15,586 bases of DNA from Gracilaria caudata (Eukaryota; Rhodophyta; Florideophyceae; Gracilariales; Gracilariaceae): positions 1 to 15,586 of the forward strand of contig JASCIV010000602.1 in NCBI GenBank assembly GCA_030374735.1. Direction: 5' to 3'. Under the pieces are notes generated by a model. That model was given only the letters and a program-made list of their open reading frames with translations, made no database searches and was not told the DNA's origin. Positions 1 to 7,594 of this stretch are shown here, one piece after another (positions within the stretch are counted from its first letter, which is position 1; each line of letters begins with the position of its first letter). The translations under genes were made by a program, and so were the position numbers.

Positions 1-307
1 GGCAATCCCCAACCGCCCGACTCGGTGTAGATGCGCGCAACGACGGAGGGATCAGGCATACGCGACGTGGAGGAGCGCGCGTCGGACGGCTGCGCGTGTC
101 GCGAAGACTTGCCGATGTGACGCGTGGGCATTGCGAGCAGAAAGCGCGCACGCCACGCCAAGCGAAGCGACGGGACTCGACGCGATTTGTATGAGCGCGC
201 GCAAAGGCGGCTACGCGACGGCTCGTCGTCGACGACGCGGACGCGGCGACGCGCGCGGCACGCGACGCCACGTGTGCTTTTGCTTTTTACTCTGCGCCCG
301 CGCGCGC
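1..307. other. GC-rich 3' flank without a supported gene
   Basis: This stretch lies downstream of the minus-strand gene that ends at 308. It is very rich in CG dinucleotides and alternating purine/CG words. Several frames are open over it on the plus strand, but their translations are Arg/Ala/Ser-rich low-complexity strings, as expected from GC-rich DNA opposite a gene. It probably holds the 3' untranslated region of the neighbour. I see no RNA gene or recognisable protein. Confidence 0.5.
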
Positions 308-1420
308 TCACAGACGGCGCAGCTCCGGGTGGTCGCGCAGCAGTTGCTGCTGCGACAGCGTGTCGCGTGCGCTCTGCGGCGCCCAGATCACCTCCACTGC
401 CTGCAGCGCGTCGGCGCTCACGCCCGCCAGCGAGCGCAGCGCGCTCTTCACGTCGCCAGTCTCCCCGATGCGTCGCGGCAGTTCGTCCACGCCCATGCCG
501 GTGGCCGCCACCAACAGGTTCACCAGAATGTACTCGCCGGGGCTCTGCGACAGGTCTGTCTCGGTCGCCGACGCCGCCGCGCTTTCGCGCACGCGACCGC
601 CCGAGTTGCTCAGCGTCTCCTCGTCCAGTTTCAGTCGCTCCTCCAACACCAGTCGGCTGAAGTTGGACTCGGCGCCGCTCAGCTTGCTCTGCTTGCTGTC
701 GATGCTGGCGTACATCCAGTAGTCTGGGTGACGCAGCAGTGCCATCACCGTCTCCTCCAACACATACTTGAGCCCCGAAACCGTCGACGTATCTGCGCTC
801 CTTGCCACCTTATCCAGCGCCAGCTGCAGCTCTCTCGCGTTAGCCAGCAACGCGATCTTCAAGCTCGTCACCACCGTCGTAGGATCCGTCGCTTCTTCGA
901 ATGCACTCTCCTCACTCCTCGCGCGCACTGCGTCGTACACGAACGCCCCCGCGGTCGCAAACAGAATCAACGACCCCAGACCGCCCATCCCGAACCCGCC
1001 GAACGGCATGATAATCGGGCTCATGTACATTCCACCGGGCATTCCGAAAAAGCCGCCACCGTAACCGTAGCCCCCACTATATCCGCCGCCGTAGCGCGGC
1101 GCAGGCGCCATTCGAGATGGAGCCGGTCGGCGGAACGACGAGCCGCCCACGCGTCCGCCGGACGCCGCCTGTGCCATGTCCACGGGCAGCGACAGCGCCG
1201 CGATCAACGCCAGCGCCGCCAGCGCTTTCGGTGCCTGCGACAGTATCAGCATGGTGTCGTCTCGCGCGCGACGGAGCAGCTCGCCGGGTGACGGTACGCT
1301 CAATTTGGCGCTTGGCGCTGCGCGCACGGCGCGGTGTCGCGGCGAACGCTTGGAGACTAGCGTGGTCGCGGGTGCGCGCTGTAGTAGTGGCGATGGTGGA
1401 AGGAACGCGAAGCTGGACAT
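308..1420 (-). CDS. DUF1517 (FLAP1-like) plastid membrane protein
   Basis: The 370-residue protein starts at the ATG at 1420 and ends at 308. Residues 1-36 are Ser/Ala/Arg/Pro-rich with Phe at positions 4 and 6, like red-algal and glaucophyte plastid transit peptides. A hydrophobic Ala/Leu stretch at about 66-86 ends in an AQA-type cleavage motif and could be a thylakoid or lumenal targeting segment. A Gly/Tyr/Pro-rich linker follows (about 88-147), then a probable membrane helix (about 148-165). The rest is a helical, charged domain resembling the DUF1517 family of cyanobacteria and plastids. As I recall, the Arabidopsis member FLAP1 affects acclimation to fluctuating light; a role here is inferred from that alone. 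Family assignment rests on architecture and the Gly-rich plus helix pattern, without a search. The opposite strand is also open over much of its length, which I attribute to base composition. Its first codons and upstream DNA are duplicated at 5624-6052. Confidence 0.72.
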   Translation of the reverse strand: MSSFAFLPPSPLLQRAPATTLVSKRSPRHRAVRAAPSAKLSVPSPGELLRRARDDTMLILSQAPKALAALALIAALSLPVDMAQAASGGRVGGSSFRRPAPSRMAPAPRYGGGYSGGYGYGGGFFGMPGGMYMSPIIMPFGGFGMGGLGSLILFATAGAFVYDAVRARSEESAFEEATDPTTVVTSLKIALLANARELQLALDKVARSADTSTVSGLKYVLEETVMALLRHPDYWMYASIDSKQSKLSGAESNFSRLVLEERLKLDEETLSNSGGRVRESAAASATETDLSQSPGEYILVNLLVAATGMGVDELPRRIGETGDVKSALRSLAGVSADALQAVEVIWAPQSARDTLSQQQLLRDHPELRRL

Positions 1421-1776
1421 CGTGCGTAATTAGAGTGGTGACGAAGAAGCTGTTGGCGGATGAGGAATATGGAGGTCAACCAAACGGCCAGCGGCGGTAG
1501 AGTAGCTCGGCGGTGAAGCGTTGCCTACTAGCTAGTCAAAGAGCTCTCTGAACTCGCCGAGTGCCAGGATGCATTTCAGCTGTATCTATACCTTTATCTG
1601 GCTCACACCGCTGCGATCTGATCTTCCGGCGAGCAACTCCCCGCCATCAAAAAACTACACAGATATTTTCCTAAACGTCCAGAATTGCATAAACCCGTGC
1701 AAAGCAGTGCGTAATGCATTCATCGTTGTTCGTATCTCCCCCAACTTCTTCGACCCTCATCTGACAACTTCCATAG
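1303..1776. repeat. Segmental repeat A, copy 1 (5' end and upstream region of the DUF1517 gene)
   Basis: This segment covers the first ~37 codons of the DUF1517 gene and about 350 bp upstream of its ATG. It matches 5624-6052 in the same orientation. Shared blocks include the run around the ATG, the word CTGATCTTC, the block GCCATCAAAAAACTAC, TGCATTCATCGTT and the terminal GACAACTTCCATAG (1763-1776 versus 6039-6052). Divergence consists of scattered substitutions and small indels. The upstream part probably holds the promoter of the DUF1517 gene. A TATA-like word on the minus strand lies near 1583-1596, but I cannot assign a start site. Confidence 0.85.
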
Positions 1777-3440
1777 TGTAAGAAGTTTAAGGACGACGCC
1801 TCCCCCCCTCCCCCCCGTGTTCATGAACCCGTCGTCTATCCATACAAATTCTGCTGCAGATTTGTGCAGTGCATAAACAAAGAAATAATTCTTCTGTCCT
1901 TACAACCAAGAGCGTTTTCTTGTTCATACCGATAGCCAACAGGCCTTGTTCAGCACCCGCATCAGTATGCGCTTCTTTGTGCGTAGTTGAATGGTTTTGC
2001 ACATTCTTGTGACAAGAATCTTGTCCGTCACGGCTTTGTACAAAGGGCTCGTCTTTGCTTCGCACTCCTATCGAATTGTTTCCAAACTGTGGCCCATATA
2101 TGTCGTGGGCCGACATCAAAACGATGAGCTAAAAGCAAGACATGTAACGTAACTGGGAGATTCATGGAGAATGGAAGTAGTGATCTTTCTTAAGTGGAAG
2201 TGTGCTGTGATGGTGAGCAGATCGAAACTGTTCTTAGAAAATCTCATGCCCCGCTTACAACGATCAACATGATGTTCATCGTCGTGAGCGGCGAATAAAG
2301 GATGAAGGTGAGGCGAAGAAGGAGACACGTTGGGCTTGGTGTGTTTTTGAATGCAAGCATGAGTGTCACACAAAACCATTGGAAAGCATCTAGAGTGCAA
2401 GAAGCGGATTGTCCGACCCTGTAACTTTACAGGTAAAGCAAATCACAACAGCAAGCCAGATGTCTTGTGCGAAGGTACTAGGCCTTTGGTAGCCTTCCTT
2501 TTTGGCAGTGGTTTATGGGCGAAACAATTTGTAACGGAGAGAATACTCCTCGATTTTAATTAGCGTCGGGCTGCATTTTCCTTCCGACTACAAGTCTCCG
2601 GCGACATATTGGTGAATGAGATGAAGCCTTTTCGCGTTTAGCTTTCATACAAAGACGTAGATATTGTTGCATTATGACAAAGCGTCCCTGTCATCATGAA
2701 CTCCGTGCAATTATGGAATTGTCATACGGAGGGGACCGAAGTTGTCACTGCAGTTCGCATTGCGCAGCTGTGAGCCCTATGCTGTTGTTTCTGAATTCTA
2801 ACATCGGAGGGAATGGGGGTAATTCTTGAGGTTTTTAAAGCTTAGCTGCACATGAGAAGCAAAGTCGAAGATAACGATGATCGTTGTCGGTATTTATTGT
2901 GACCTTTGCAATACAGATGTTTCATGATGTTTCAATCTAGAGCTCCAGTCTCTGTCTTTTGAAACGTAGAATTAGCCTAACGACTGTACCGGCTGGAAGT
3001 AAGCAATCCCGTTTTCTTCAACATAAAGAAGAAGAACATGCCTCTTAGACATGCTATAAGGAAGGTACACGCATGGGATGCATATGCACAGATCTCTCTT
3101 CCCTTTCTGAGGGTAAGCAGCAATAGCCGTTTAAAAGGTATTTTTGAAAATTCCAAATATTTCTGCTTTATATAATTGTACTTTAGACATTTGCGCCCGG
3201 TTTGTAACGTCTTCCCAAGAAGGCGTTCAACTGCAATTTTACGACCAGTTCTTCGAGGGCGTAAGCAAGCTCGGGCTCAGTTCAATAAAAGCAGCTGCCT
3301 TTCATGGTATTGATAACGTTAAGCACGGAGCAGAACAGATCATCTGTATAGCGAGTCGTGCCCTTTTGTTTGTTTGTGCACCGCAAAGCAAATCCAAAAC
3401 GACTCAACACAACCGCATAACATTTATCGCAGCGACACCA
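1777..3440. other. Long intergenic region, no supported gene
   Basis: About 1.65 kb of more AT-rich DNA. The small open frames on both strands lack recognisable domains, balanced composition or good start contexts. A poly-C tract (CCTCCCCCCCTCCCCCCC type) lies at about 1799-1817. I looked for a tRNA B-box and found none. A plus-strand frame at 3144-3446 of 100 codons gives a plausible-looking but unrecognised peptide; I do not call it. Some of this may be decayed duplicated material, because its right end adjoins the fossil at 3445-3477. Confidence 0.5.
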
Positions 3441-3444
3441 TATT

Positions 3445-3477
3445 AAGTGAGCTCAATTTCTCTGATAGTTGTGAGAA
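3445..3477 (+). pseudogene. Fossil fragment of the gene at 5977-7233
   Basis: This 33-base stretch matches 6297-6329 at 28 of 33 positions without gaps, beginning AAGTGAGCTCA and containing GATAGTTGTGA. Its translation around SELNFSDSC parallels SELTLSDSC in the gene at 5977. Weaker resemblance may continue to about 3630: an ATATCTGGCT word at 3600-3609 also occurs near 5423 in the partial copy, and the upstream word GCATAAC near 3415 resembles GCATACC at 6257-6263. It looks like a third, much older copy of part of that gene, adjoining the 3' end of the secreted-protein gene on the other strand. Confidence 0.6.
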
Positions 3478-3593
3478 TCTTGAAAACTTGGTGTACTCTT
3501 CGGAAGGGAAAGCGTGTACGAAAAAAAAAGATCGTTTATTGCAAACTTGGAATCATGTTCCTTTCTTCTGCGCTCGACTTGTGTCCTCTATAA

Positions 3594-4469
3594 CTACTCC
3601 ATATCTGGCTTCGTCTGGCGACCAGGCCATTCTAGAAGTAGACGGATGATCAATGCCGGGTCTGGCTGTATCTGCTCTATTCCCACACCACTAATCGTAC
3701 CAGACGCAGCTTCATGAAAGTCATTGACAAACTTCATATCGCCAACTAAAGGTACAGCTCCTGTGTTTCCGGCTACCGGAAAAGTAGATTTCCACTCAAT
3801 CTTCGTCGAGAACTTTGAACCCGGTGCGAATATGATGTACAAGACGAAGAGGCAAGTTTCACCAGAAATTGTAACGTTTTGCCCACCCGAAAACGGTCCA
3901 GACAACGTCGGGTTGTCGACTTCTGCAACCCATCCTCCCATAATCGCAGTTGAGTTCGGACAGATGACTAGCTTTGAACTATCTGAAACTTTAACCAAAG
4001 GAAAGTCAAACACAATGGGGAACAATGCCAGGTTCGTCGAAGTAGAGTTGTATATCCCGGTCGCATCATCCCTAACAGCATCGGTGGCGTCAATTCCAAA
4101 ATCCTTCTTGAAGAACTTCAAAGTCTCTGCTGCAGATTCTTCGATTTCCTTTTCATCCAATCCGAGTTCGACTTTCAGGAAAAGGTTACTGGAATCAATA
4201 GTGAATTGATCTTCCACAGCACCAAAACCCGTTCCAGAAAGACCCAGAGCACGTTCCAAGGGATAGTCGCTAGTGCATGTCGGGTCATCGGGCTTCATGA
4301 CGCGAAGGAGGGGTGAGAACGAAGGCGAAATGTCCAGTGGCTCCTGGCGTGAGCTTTGAATGAGACGAGACACTGCTTCTTTTGACGCAGTTCTGACGGG
4401 AGTCAAGAAGGATGTAGAGGCGCCGGACAAGAGAAAGAGAAATAGTACGAAATGGATTCGGACGAACAT
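3594..4469 (-). CDS. Secreted glycoprotein-like protein of unknown function
   Basis: The 291-residue protein starts at the ATG at 4469, with G at position -3. Residues 1-20 form a typical signal peptide: a Leu/Phe-rich core after Arg4, with a likely cleavage after a small-residue GAS-TS motif. No later hydrophobic helix is long enough for an anchor, so it is probably secreted or lumenal. It has three N-glycosylation sequons (NST twice, NVT once) and few cysteines, including CTSD near residue 64, CPN and CLF. The segment at about 95-125 is charged and helical (LDEKEIEESAAETLKFF), and the rest is beta-rich with Gly/Pro turns. I do not recognise a family. The last residues overlap DNA that may belong to the fossil repeat at 3445-3640, so the C-terminus may be recent. 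It is transcribed away from the long gap at 4470-5049. Confidence 0.7.
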   Translation of the reverse strand: MFVRIHFVLFLFLLSGASTSFLTPVRTASKEAVSRLIQSSRQEPLDISPSFSPLLRVMKPDDPTCTSDYPLERALGLSGTGFGAVEDQFTIDSSNLFLKVELGLDEKEIEESAAETLKFFKKDFGIDATDAVRDDATGIYNSTSTNLALFPIVFDFPLVKVSDSSKLVICPNSTAIMGGWVAEVDNPTLSGPFSGGQNVTISGETCLFVLYIIFAPGSKFSTKIEWKSTFPVAGNTGAVPLVGDMKFVNDFHEAASGTISGVGIEQIQPDPALIIRLLLEWPGRQTKPDME

Positions 4470-5049
4470 TTCGGAGTTCAGGATGTGACGGGAGATTGAT
4501 TACGATTGAAAGTGCACAGAAAGGATGCGTGAAACAATAATATTATTGTAGGAGCCTTGAAGACTCTCCTTTTATTTGGCAGCACCGTTCGGCATCGGAA
4601 GGTCGCAACGGCGCGATTGATGGTCTGAAGAAGGTGGGGGGAAATATGAAGAATGATCCATTCACGTTTCAGCGATCCTTCGGGGTGCTGTAGCTAGACA
4701 CTCTCTGCTTTTTAGATCTCCTAAAGGCTGGAAAAGAATGTACAAGGGTACCTAGGGCTTCTACTCTTGGACGAAGGCTACAAGTCAAGGAAGTCGTGCG
4801 GCTTTCGTCGTACATTCTGCACGAATACACAATCCATCGAACTCATGTTCCCGAGAAAGGTGGCACCGCGCCATACCAACATCATTCAGGTCACTTGTGT
4901 ACAGATTTTATTGGACAGCTCAAGAAGGCAGAGGTGGCTCAGGGGCACGTGAGTGAACTGTAAACCTTACGAAGCCTCTATTACATCTAATCAAACTGTA
5001 AGGTTCAGTAGTATAACCTTCCTATCATCCGCTGGGTAATCACCCCAGT
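4470..5049. other. Intergenic region upstream of the secreted-protein gene
   Basis: About 580 bp with no supported gene. It probably contains the promoter of the minus-strand gene starting at 4469, including the 16-bp palindrome listed separately. Near its right end, AACCTTAC (4963-4970) and GTAAGGTT (4998-5005) form an 8-bp inverted pair with a 27-base spacer, which may be chance. I looked here for a further copy of repeat A, expected if the partial gene copy to the right came from a simple tandem duplication, and did not see one. Confidence 0.5.
4534..4549. promoter_or_regulatory. 16-bp perfect palindrome upstream of the secreted-protein gene
   Basis: ACAATAATATTATTGT is a perfect palindrome about 65-80 bp upstream of the ATG at 4469. 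It is AT-only apart from the flanking C and G, and it contains CAAT on both strands. Position and symmetry would suit a dimeric factor site or a core promoter element, but no known site is matched. Confidence 0.35.
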
Positions 5050-5629
5050 TTCCATAGTCGTCTCGCTCTCCGTGCGCAGCCATTGTGTCGCCGACAACAC
5101 AGGCGCGTGTCTCGCTTCGTCTCTCGTGGCCTCAAATGGTTCGGTCAGAATGGTGTTAGTTAACCCACCGCACCCCGTTGCCTCTGGATCATCGCATTCG
5201 CTTGCTTCGGTCAGAGTTGCAAGTGAGTCCTGCACAGTTTTTCGCCCAAGCGGTGCGTTCGCTATTGCATACCAGCCACCGCAACCGAAAGATACTGACG
5301 GCAACGATACCATACGATACCAAGTGCGCTCACTCTCGCGGATAGTTGTGATAAGCTGTCGTCGCACTCTTCCGAGTCGGAGGAACACTTGGAGGAGCAG
5401 AATACACAGCAGAGAAGCCCGATATCTGGCTCTGTCGCCCTCTCAAATGCTCATGCCGACACGCAAAAGCCGCTGCATGCTTTCCGTTCACGTTCAGGCG
5501 TCAGACTCACTGCTCGTGCCCTAGAGCTTCGTACGCCATTAGGCACGTTCACCCCCGATACCCCCCTGTCCTTATACGGAAGCGCAGCATCGCCGCCGGG
5601 TACTCCTGGTACCAGGTACACATATTTGG
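5050..5629 (+). pseudogene. Partial, frameshifted copy of the gene at 5977-7233
   Basis: This stretch aligns with 6045-6604 from the shared TTCCATAG to ATTTGG, covering roughly the first 210 residues of the intact protein. Shared protein blocks include ASVRVASESCTVF, PSGAFAIAYQP, LGTFTPDTPLS and GSAASPPGTPGTRYTY. The first part reads in one frame (NTGAC to about 5305). A net 4-base insertion near 5309-5325 then shifts the homology into another frame, where SCDKLSSHSS, EEHLEEQN and the later blocks are read. The copy stops at 5629, where it is joined to DUF1517-derived sequence, so the second half of the gene is missing. Several indels before the frameshift are multiples of three, suggesting it was coding for a time after duplication. 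Confidence 0.85.
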
Positions 5630-5728
5630 CGCTGCGCGCACGCGGCTTGGCGAGCGCTTGGAGACGAGTGTGGTCGCGGGCGCGCGCTTTCGTAGTGGCG
5701 ATGGCGGGAGGAACGCGAAGTTGGACAT
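5630..5728 (-). pseudogene. Truncated N-terminal fragment of the DUF1517 gene
   Basis: From the ATG at 5728 the minus strand reads MSNFAFLPPSPL and then APATTLVSKRSP, nearly identical to the start of the protein at 308-1420. After about 33 codons the homology ends at the fusion point. The reading frame then continues as antisense of the partial gene copy and stops near 5549. Only the transit-peptide region is present, so no functional DUF1517 protein can be made. A short chimeric peptide of plastid-targeting character is formally possible. Its retained open frame and ATG are notable but could be chance. Confidence 0.8.
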
Positions 5729-5922
5729 GGTATGCAATTGGAATGGTGGCGAAGAAGCTGTTGGTAGGTGAGGAGGATTGATGTCGACCAAATGGTACCG
5801 TAGTGGCGGTGAAGTGGCGCGACGATGAAGCGGAGTCGAGACTCTCGACGCAGGGCGGGATTTAAGCTGTGCACACACCCGCGGCGATCTGATCTTCTGG
5901 TGAGCATCTCGCCGCCATCAAA

Positions 5923-5966
5923 AAACTACGCAGATATTTGCATTCATGCTGATATCTGCGTAGTTT
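5923..5966. repeat. 15-bp perfect inverted repeat in the captured promoter
   Basis: AAACTACGCAGATAT (5923-5937) and ATATCTGCGTAGTTT (5952-5966) are exact reverse complements with a 14-base spacer. The left arm is ancestral: copy 1 of the repeat has AAACTACACAGATAT near 1652-1666. The right arm has no counterpart there. The pair lies 11-54 bp upstream of the ATG at 5977, where it could form a hairpin in the leader or provide two opposed protein sites. Confidence 0.7.
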
Positions 5967-5976
5967 GCATGATGCC

Positions 5977-7233
5977 ATGCATTCATCGTTTTTTGTATCT
6001 CCCAGTCACCCAACTCCGACATTTACCTTCGTACCTGCGACAACTTCCATAGCCCACCTGCGCAGTCCTCGCGTCGCCGATCACACAGGTGCGTGTGTCT
6101 CATTGCCGCCTTTCACAGCCTCAAATGGTTCGGTAAGCATGGTGCCTGCTAACCCACCGCACCCCGCTGCCTCTGGATCACCGCAACCGCTTGCTTCGGT
6201 CAGAGTTGCAAGTGAGTCCTGTACTGTCTTTCGCCCAAGCGGTGCGTTCGCTATTGCATACCAGCCGCAAGATACTGACGGCCACGATGCCATAATAAGT
6301 GAGCTCACTCTCTCGGATAGTTGTGATAAGCTGTCGTCGCACTCTTCCAAGTCGGAGGAACACTTGGAAGAGCAGAATGCACAACAGAGAGGCCCAGTAT
6401 CTGACTTTGTAGCCTTCTCCATTGCTCATTCCGACACGCAGAAGCCGCTGCTTGTTTTCCGCTCACGTGCAGGCGCCCGGCTCACCGCAAGCGCCCTAGA
6501 GATTCGTACGCCGTTAGGCACGTTCACCCCCGATACCCCCCTGTCCGTATACGGAAGCGCAGCATCGCCGCCGGGTACTCCTGGTACCAGGTACACATAT
6601 TTGGAGATACAATGGATGCAGCGAGGAGTACAGATTAAGGTAAAGTTTGGTATGCAAGCCAACGAAACGCACTGGCACATTGACGAGATATGTATATACG
6701 AATGCGACAAGCTTGCGGAAAGGGTGAATATGAATCTTTTTGGGCGTCTTGTGAAAACAGAGCTCGGTAGGCCTTTCGTAGGAGACATCGTCGCTGGTTC
6801 TCTTTATGTACGTGAGGTAATGATCTGGGCATTTGAACCGCGACTGACAACGTGCGATGGGACGGGCCCTGCCGGTACCGTGGTGATGGAACTTACATGC
6901 GAACGCCCTATATCTGGACAATTAGCACCCTTGGATTCAAGCGGCAAGCGCAACTGGGGAGCCGGGTACGCGTTCAGGGTATCAGTTCTGGACGCGGTGA
7001 GCTGCAAACCCATGGCTCCCGACTTTGCAACATTTCGCGTTGGCTTGACGGATCCTGAAGTTGCGCTTGTCGACACTGTTGTGTTCAATCCGCCCCATGC
7101 TAAGAAAGAGCTTTACATCTCCTTGTCCTTCCTTGTCGCAGGAAAGACAGTGCTCACGATAGAGGCGGTGAACATCAAGAGTGGCGATGTGTTAGGAAGC
7201 TTGGATGTTCCAATCAGTGTCATGGAGTCATAA
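5977..7233 (+). CDS. Unrecognised 418-residue protein (parent of the partial copies)
   Basis: I start it at ATG 5977, the first in-frame ATG; the frame is open slightly further but only from TTG. The next in-frame ATG, at 6139, is an alternative start, but duplicate copies show in-frame indels upstream of it, favouring the earlier one. The N-terminal ~25 residues come from captured repeat A. Residues up to about 210 are Ser/Pro/Thr-rich and look disordered, with a Ser/Glu stretch (SHSSKSEEHLEEQN). The C-terminal half is better folded, with alternating hydrophobic beta-strand patterns and a final VAGKTVLTIEAVN strand like an immunoglobulin-type or arrestin-like sandwich; that comparison is only a structural impression. 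There is no signal peptide or membrane helix. I recognise no family. Intactness against its broken copies suggests it is the functional one. Confidence 0.72.
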   Translation: MHSSFFVSPSHPTPTFTFVPATTSIAHLRSPRVADHTGACVSLPPFTASNGSVSMVPANPPHPAASGSPQPLASVRVASESCTVFRPSGAFAIAYQPQDTDGHDAIISELTLSDSCDKLSSHSSKSEEHLEEQNAQQRGPVSDFVAFSIAHSDTQKPLLVFRSRAGARLTASALEIRTPLGTFTPDTPLSVYGSAASPPGTPGTRYTYLEIQWMQRGVQIKVKFGMQANETHWHIDEICIYECDKLAERVNMNLFGRLVKTELGRPFVGDIVAGSLYVREVMIWAFEPRLTTCDGTGPAGTVVMELTCERPISGQLAPLDSSGKRNWGAGYAFRVSVLDAVSCKPMAPDFATFRVGLTDPEVALVDTVVFNPPHAKKELYISLSFLVAGKTVLTIEAVNIKSGDVLGSLDVPISVMES

Positions 7234-7594
7234 GAGAGTATAAGATAAAGAGGGTTCACAACTTTGGTAGCGGAGGGGAGTTACTACGAAGGTAGCATTA
7301 CAGTATGGCACAATCGCAACGTTAGAGCGCTGGAGAACGCCGGTTGCAGTTTTGTTTGTCTGCATGCCAATCACCCCAGTCAACAATGTCAATGCCCCGC
7401 AAGACACCTACAGAATAGCCAATCAAGGTTGTTGCCACCTAAATCCTTTCGAGGAAGTGGGAGCGAGCACATGACGCGGTTCTTTTCCACTTTCCTTCCT
7501 ACGATAGCTATTGAGCGTTTCGCCGCCCCACCCATACGGTTGGCCAAGGCAACTCTGACACTACAGAAGTTTTCAGATAGATGAAATCTTCACC
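7234..7594. other. Intergenic gap between the two unrecognised plus-strand genes
   Basis: This 361-bp stretch must hold the 3' end of the gene ending at 7233 and the promoter and leader of the gene starting at 7595. An open frame spans much of it, but it begins at TTG and translates to nothing recognisable. I see no clear TATA box or repeat. Confidence 0.5.

Larger units (their letters stand above)
5624..6052. repeat. Segmental repeat A, copy 2 (captured DUF1517 upstream region)
   Basis: This is the homologue of 1303-1776 in the same orientation. Its left edge is fused to the partial gene copy and its right edge (TTCCATAG) runs into the intact gene at 5977. It carries the DUF1517 ATG equivalent (minus, 5726-5728), the non-coding upstream block with GCCATCAAAAAACTAC, and the block TGCATTCATCGTT. 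It differs from copy 1 mainly at 5938-5976, where a second inverted-repeat arm has replaced the ancestral sequence. The same DNA now lies immediately 5' of a plus-strand gene, so it probably acts as that gene's promoter. Confidence 0.85.

Noticed and set aside
131..1291. A 386-codon plus-strand open frame opposite the DUF1517 gene
   Set aside because: It is antisense to a gene with recognisable architecture, and its His/Arg/Gln-rich translation is what GC-rich codon usage on the other strand produces.
1799..1817. Poly-C tract as a structured or regulatory element
   Set aside because: Its reverse complement has too few separate G runs to argue for a quadruplex, and it has no clear positional relation to a gene.
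3724..4209. A 161-codon plus-strand frame opposite the secreted-protein gene
   Set aside because: The minus strand has a signal peptide, sequons and a good start; the plus-strand frame is its shadow.
4534..4549. TAATATT core resembling the rolling-circle origin nonanucleotide of circular single-stranded DNA replicons
   Set aside because: There is no flanking stem to present it in a loop, the last base does not fit, and no Rep gene is nearby.
7264..7584. A 106-codon frame between the two unrecognised genes
   Set aside because: It starts at TTG, has no homology and lies where a leader or promoter is expected.
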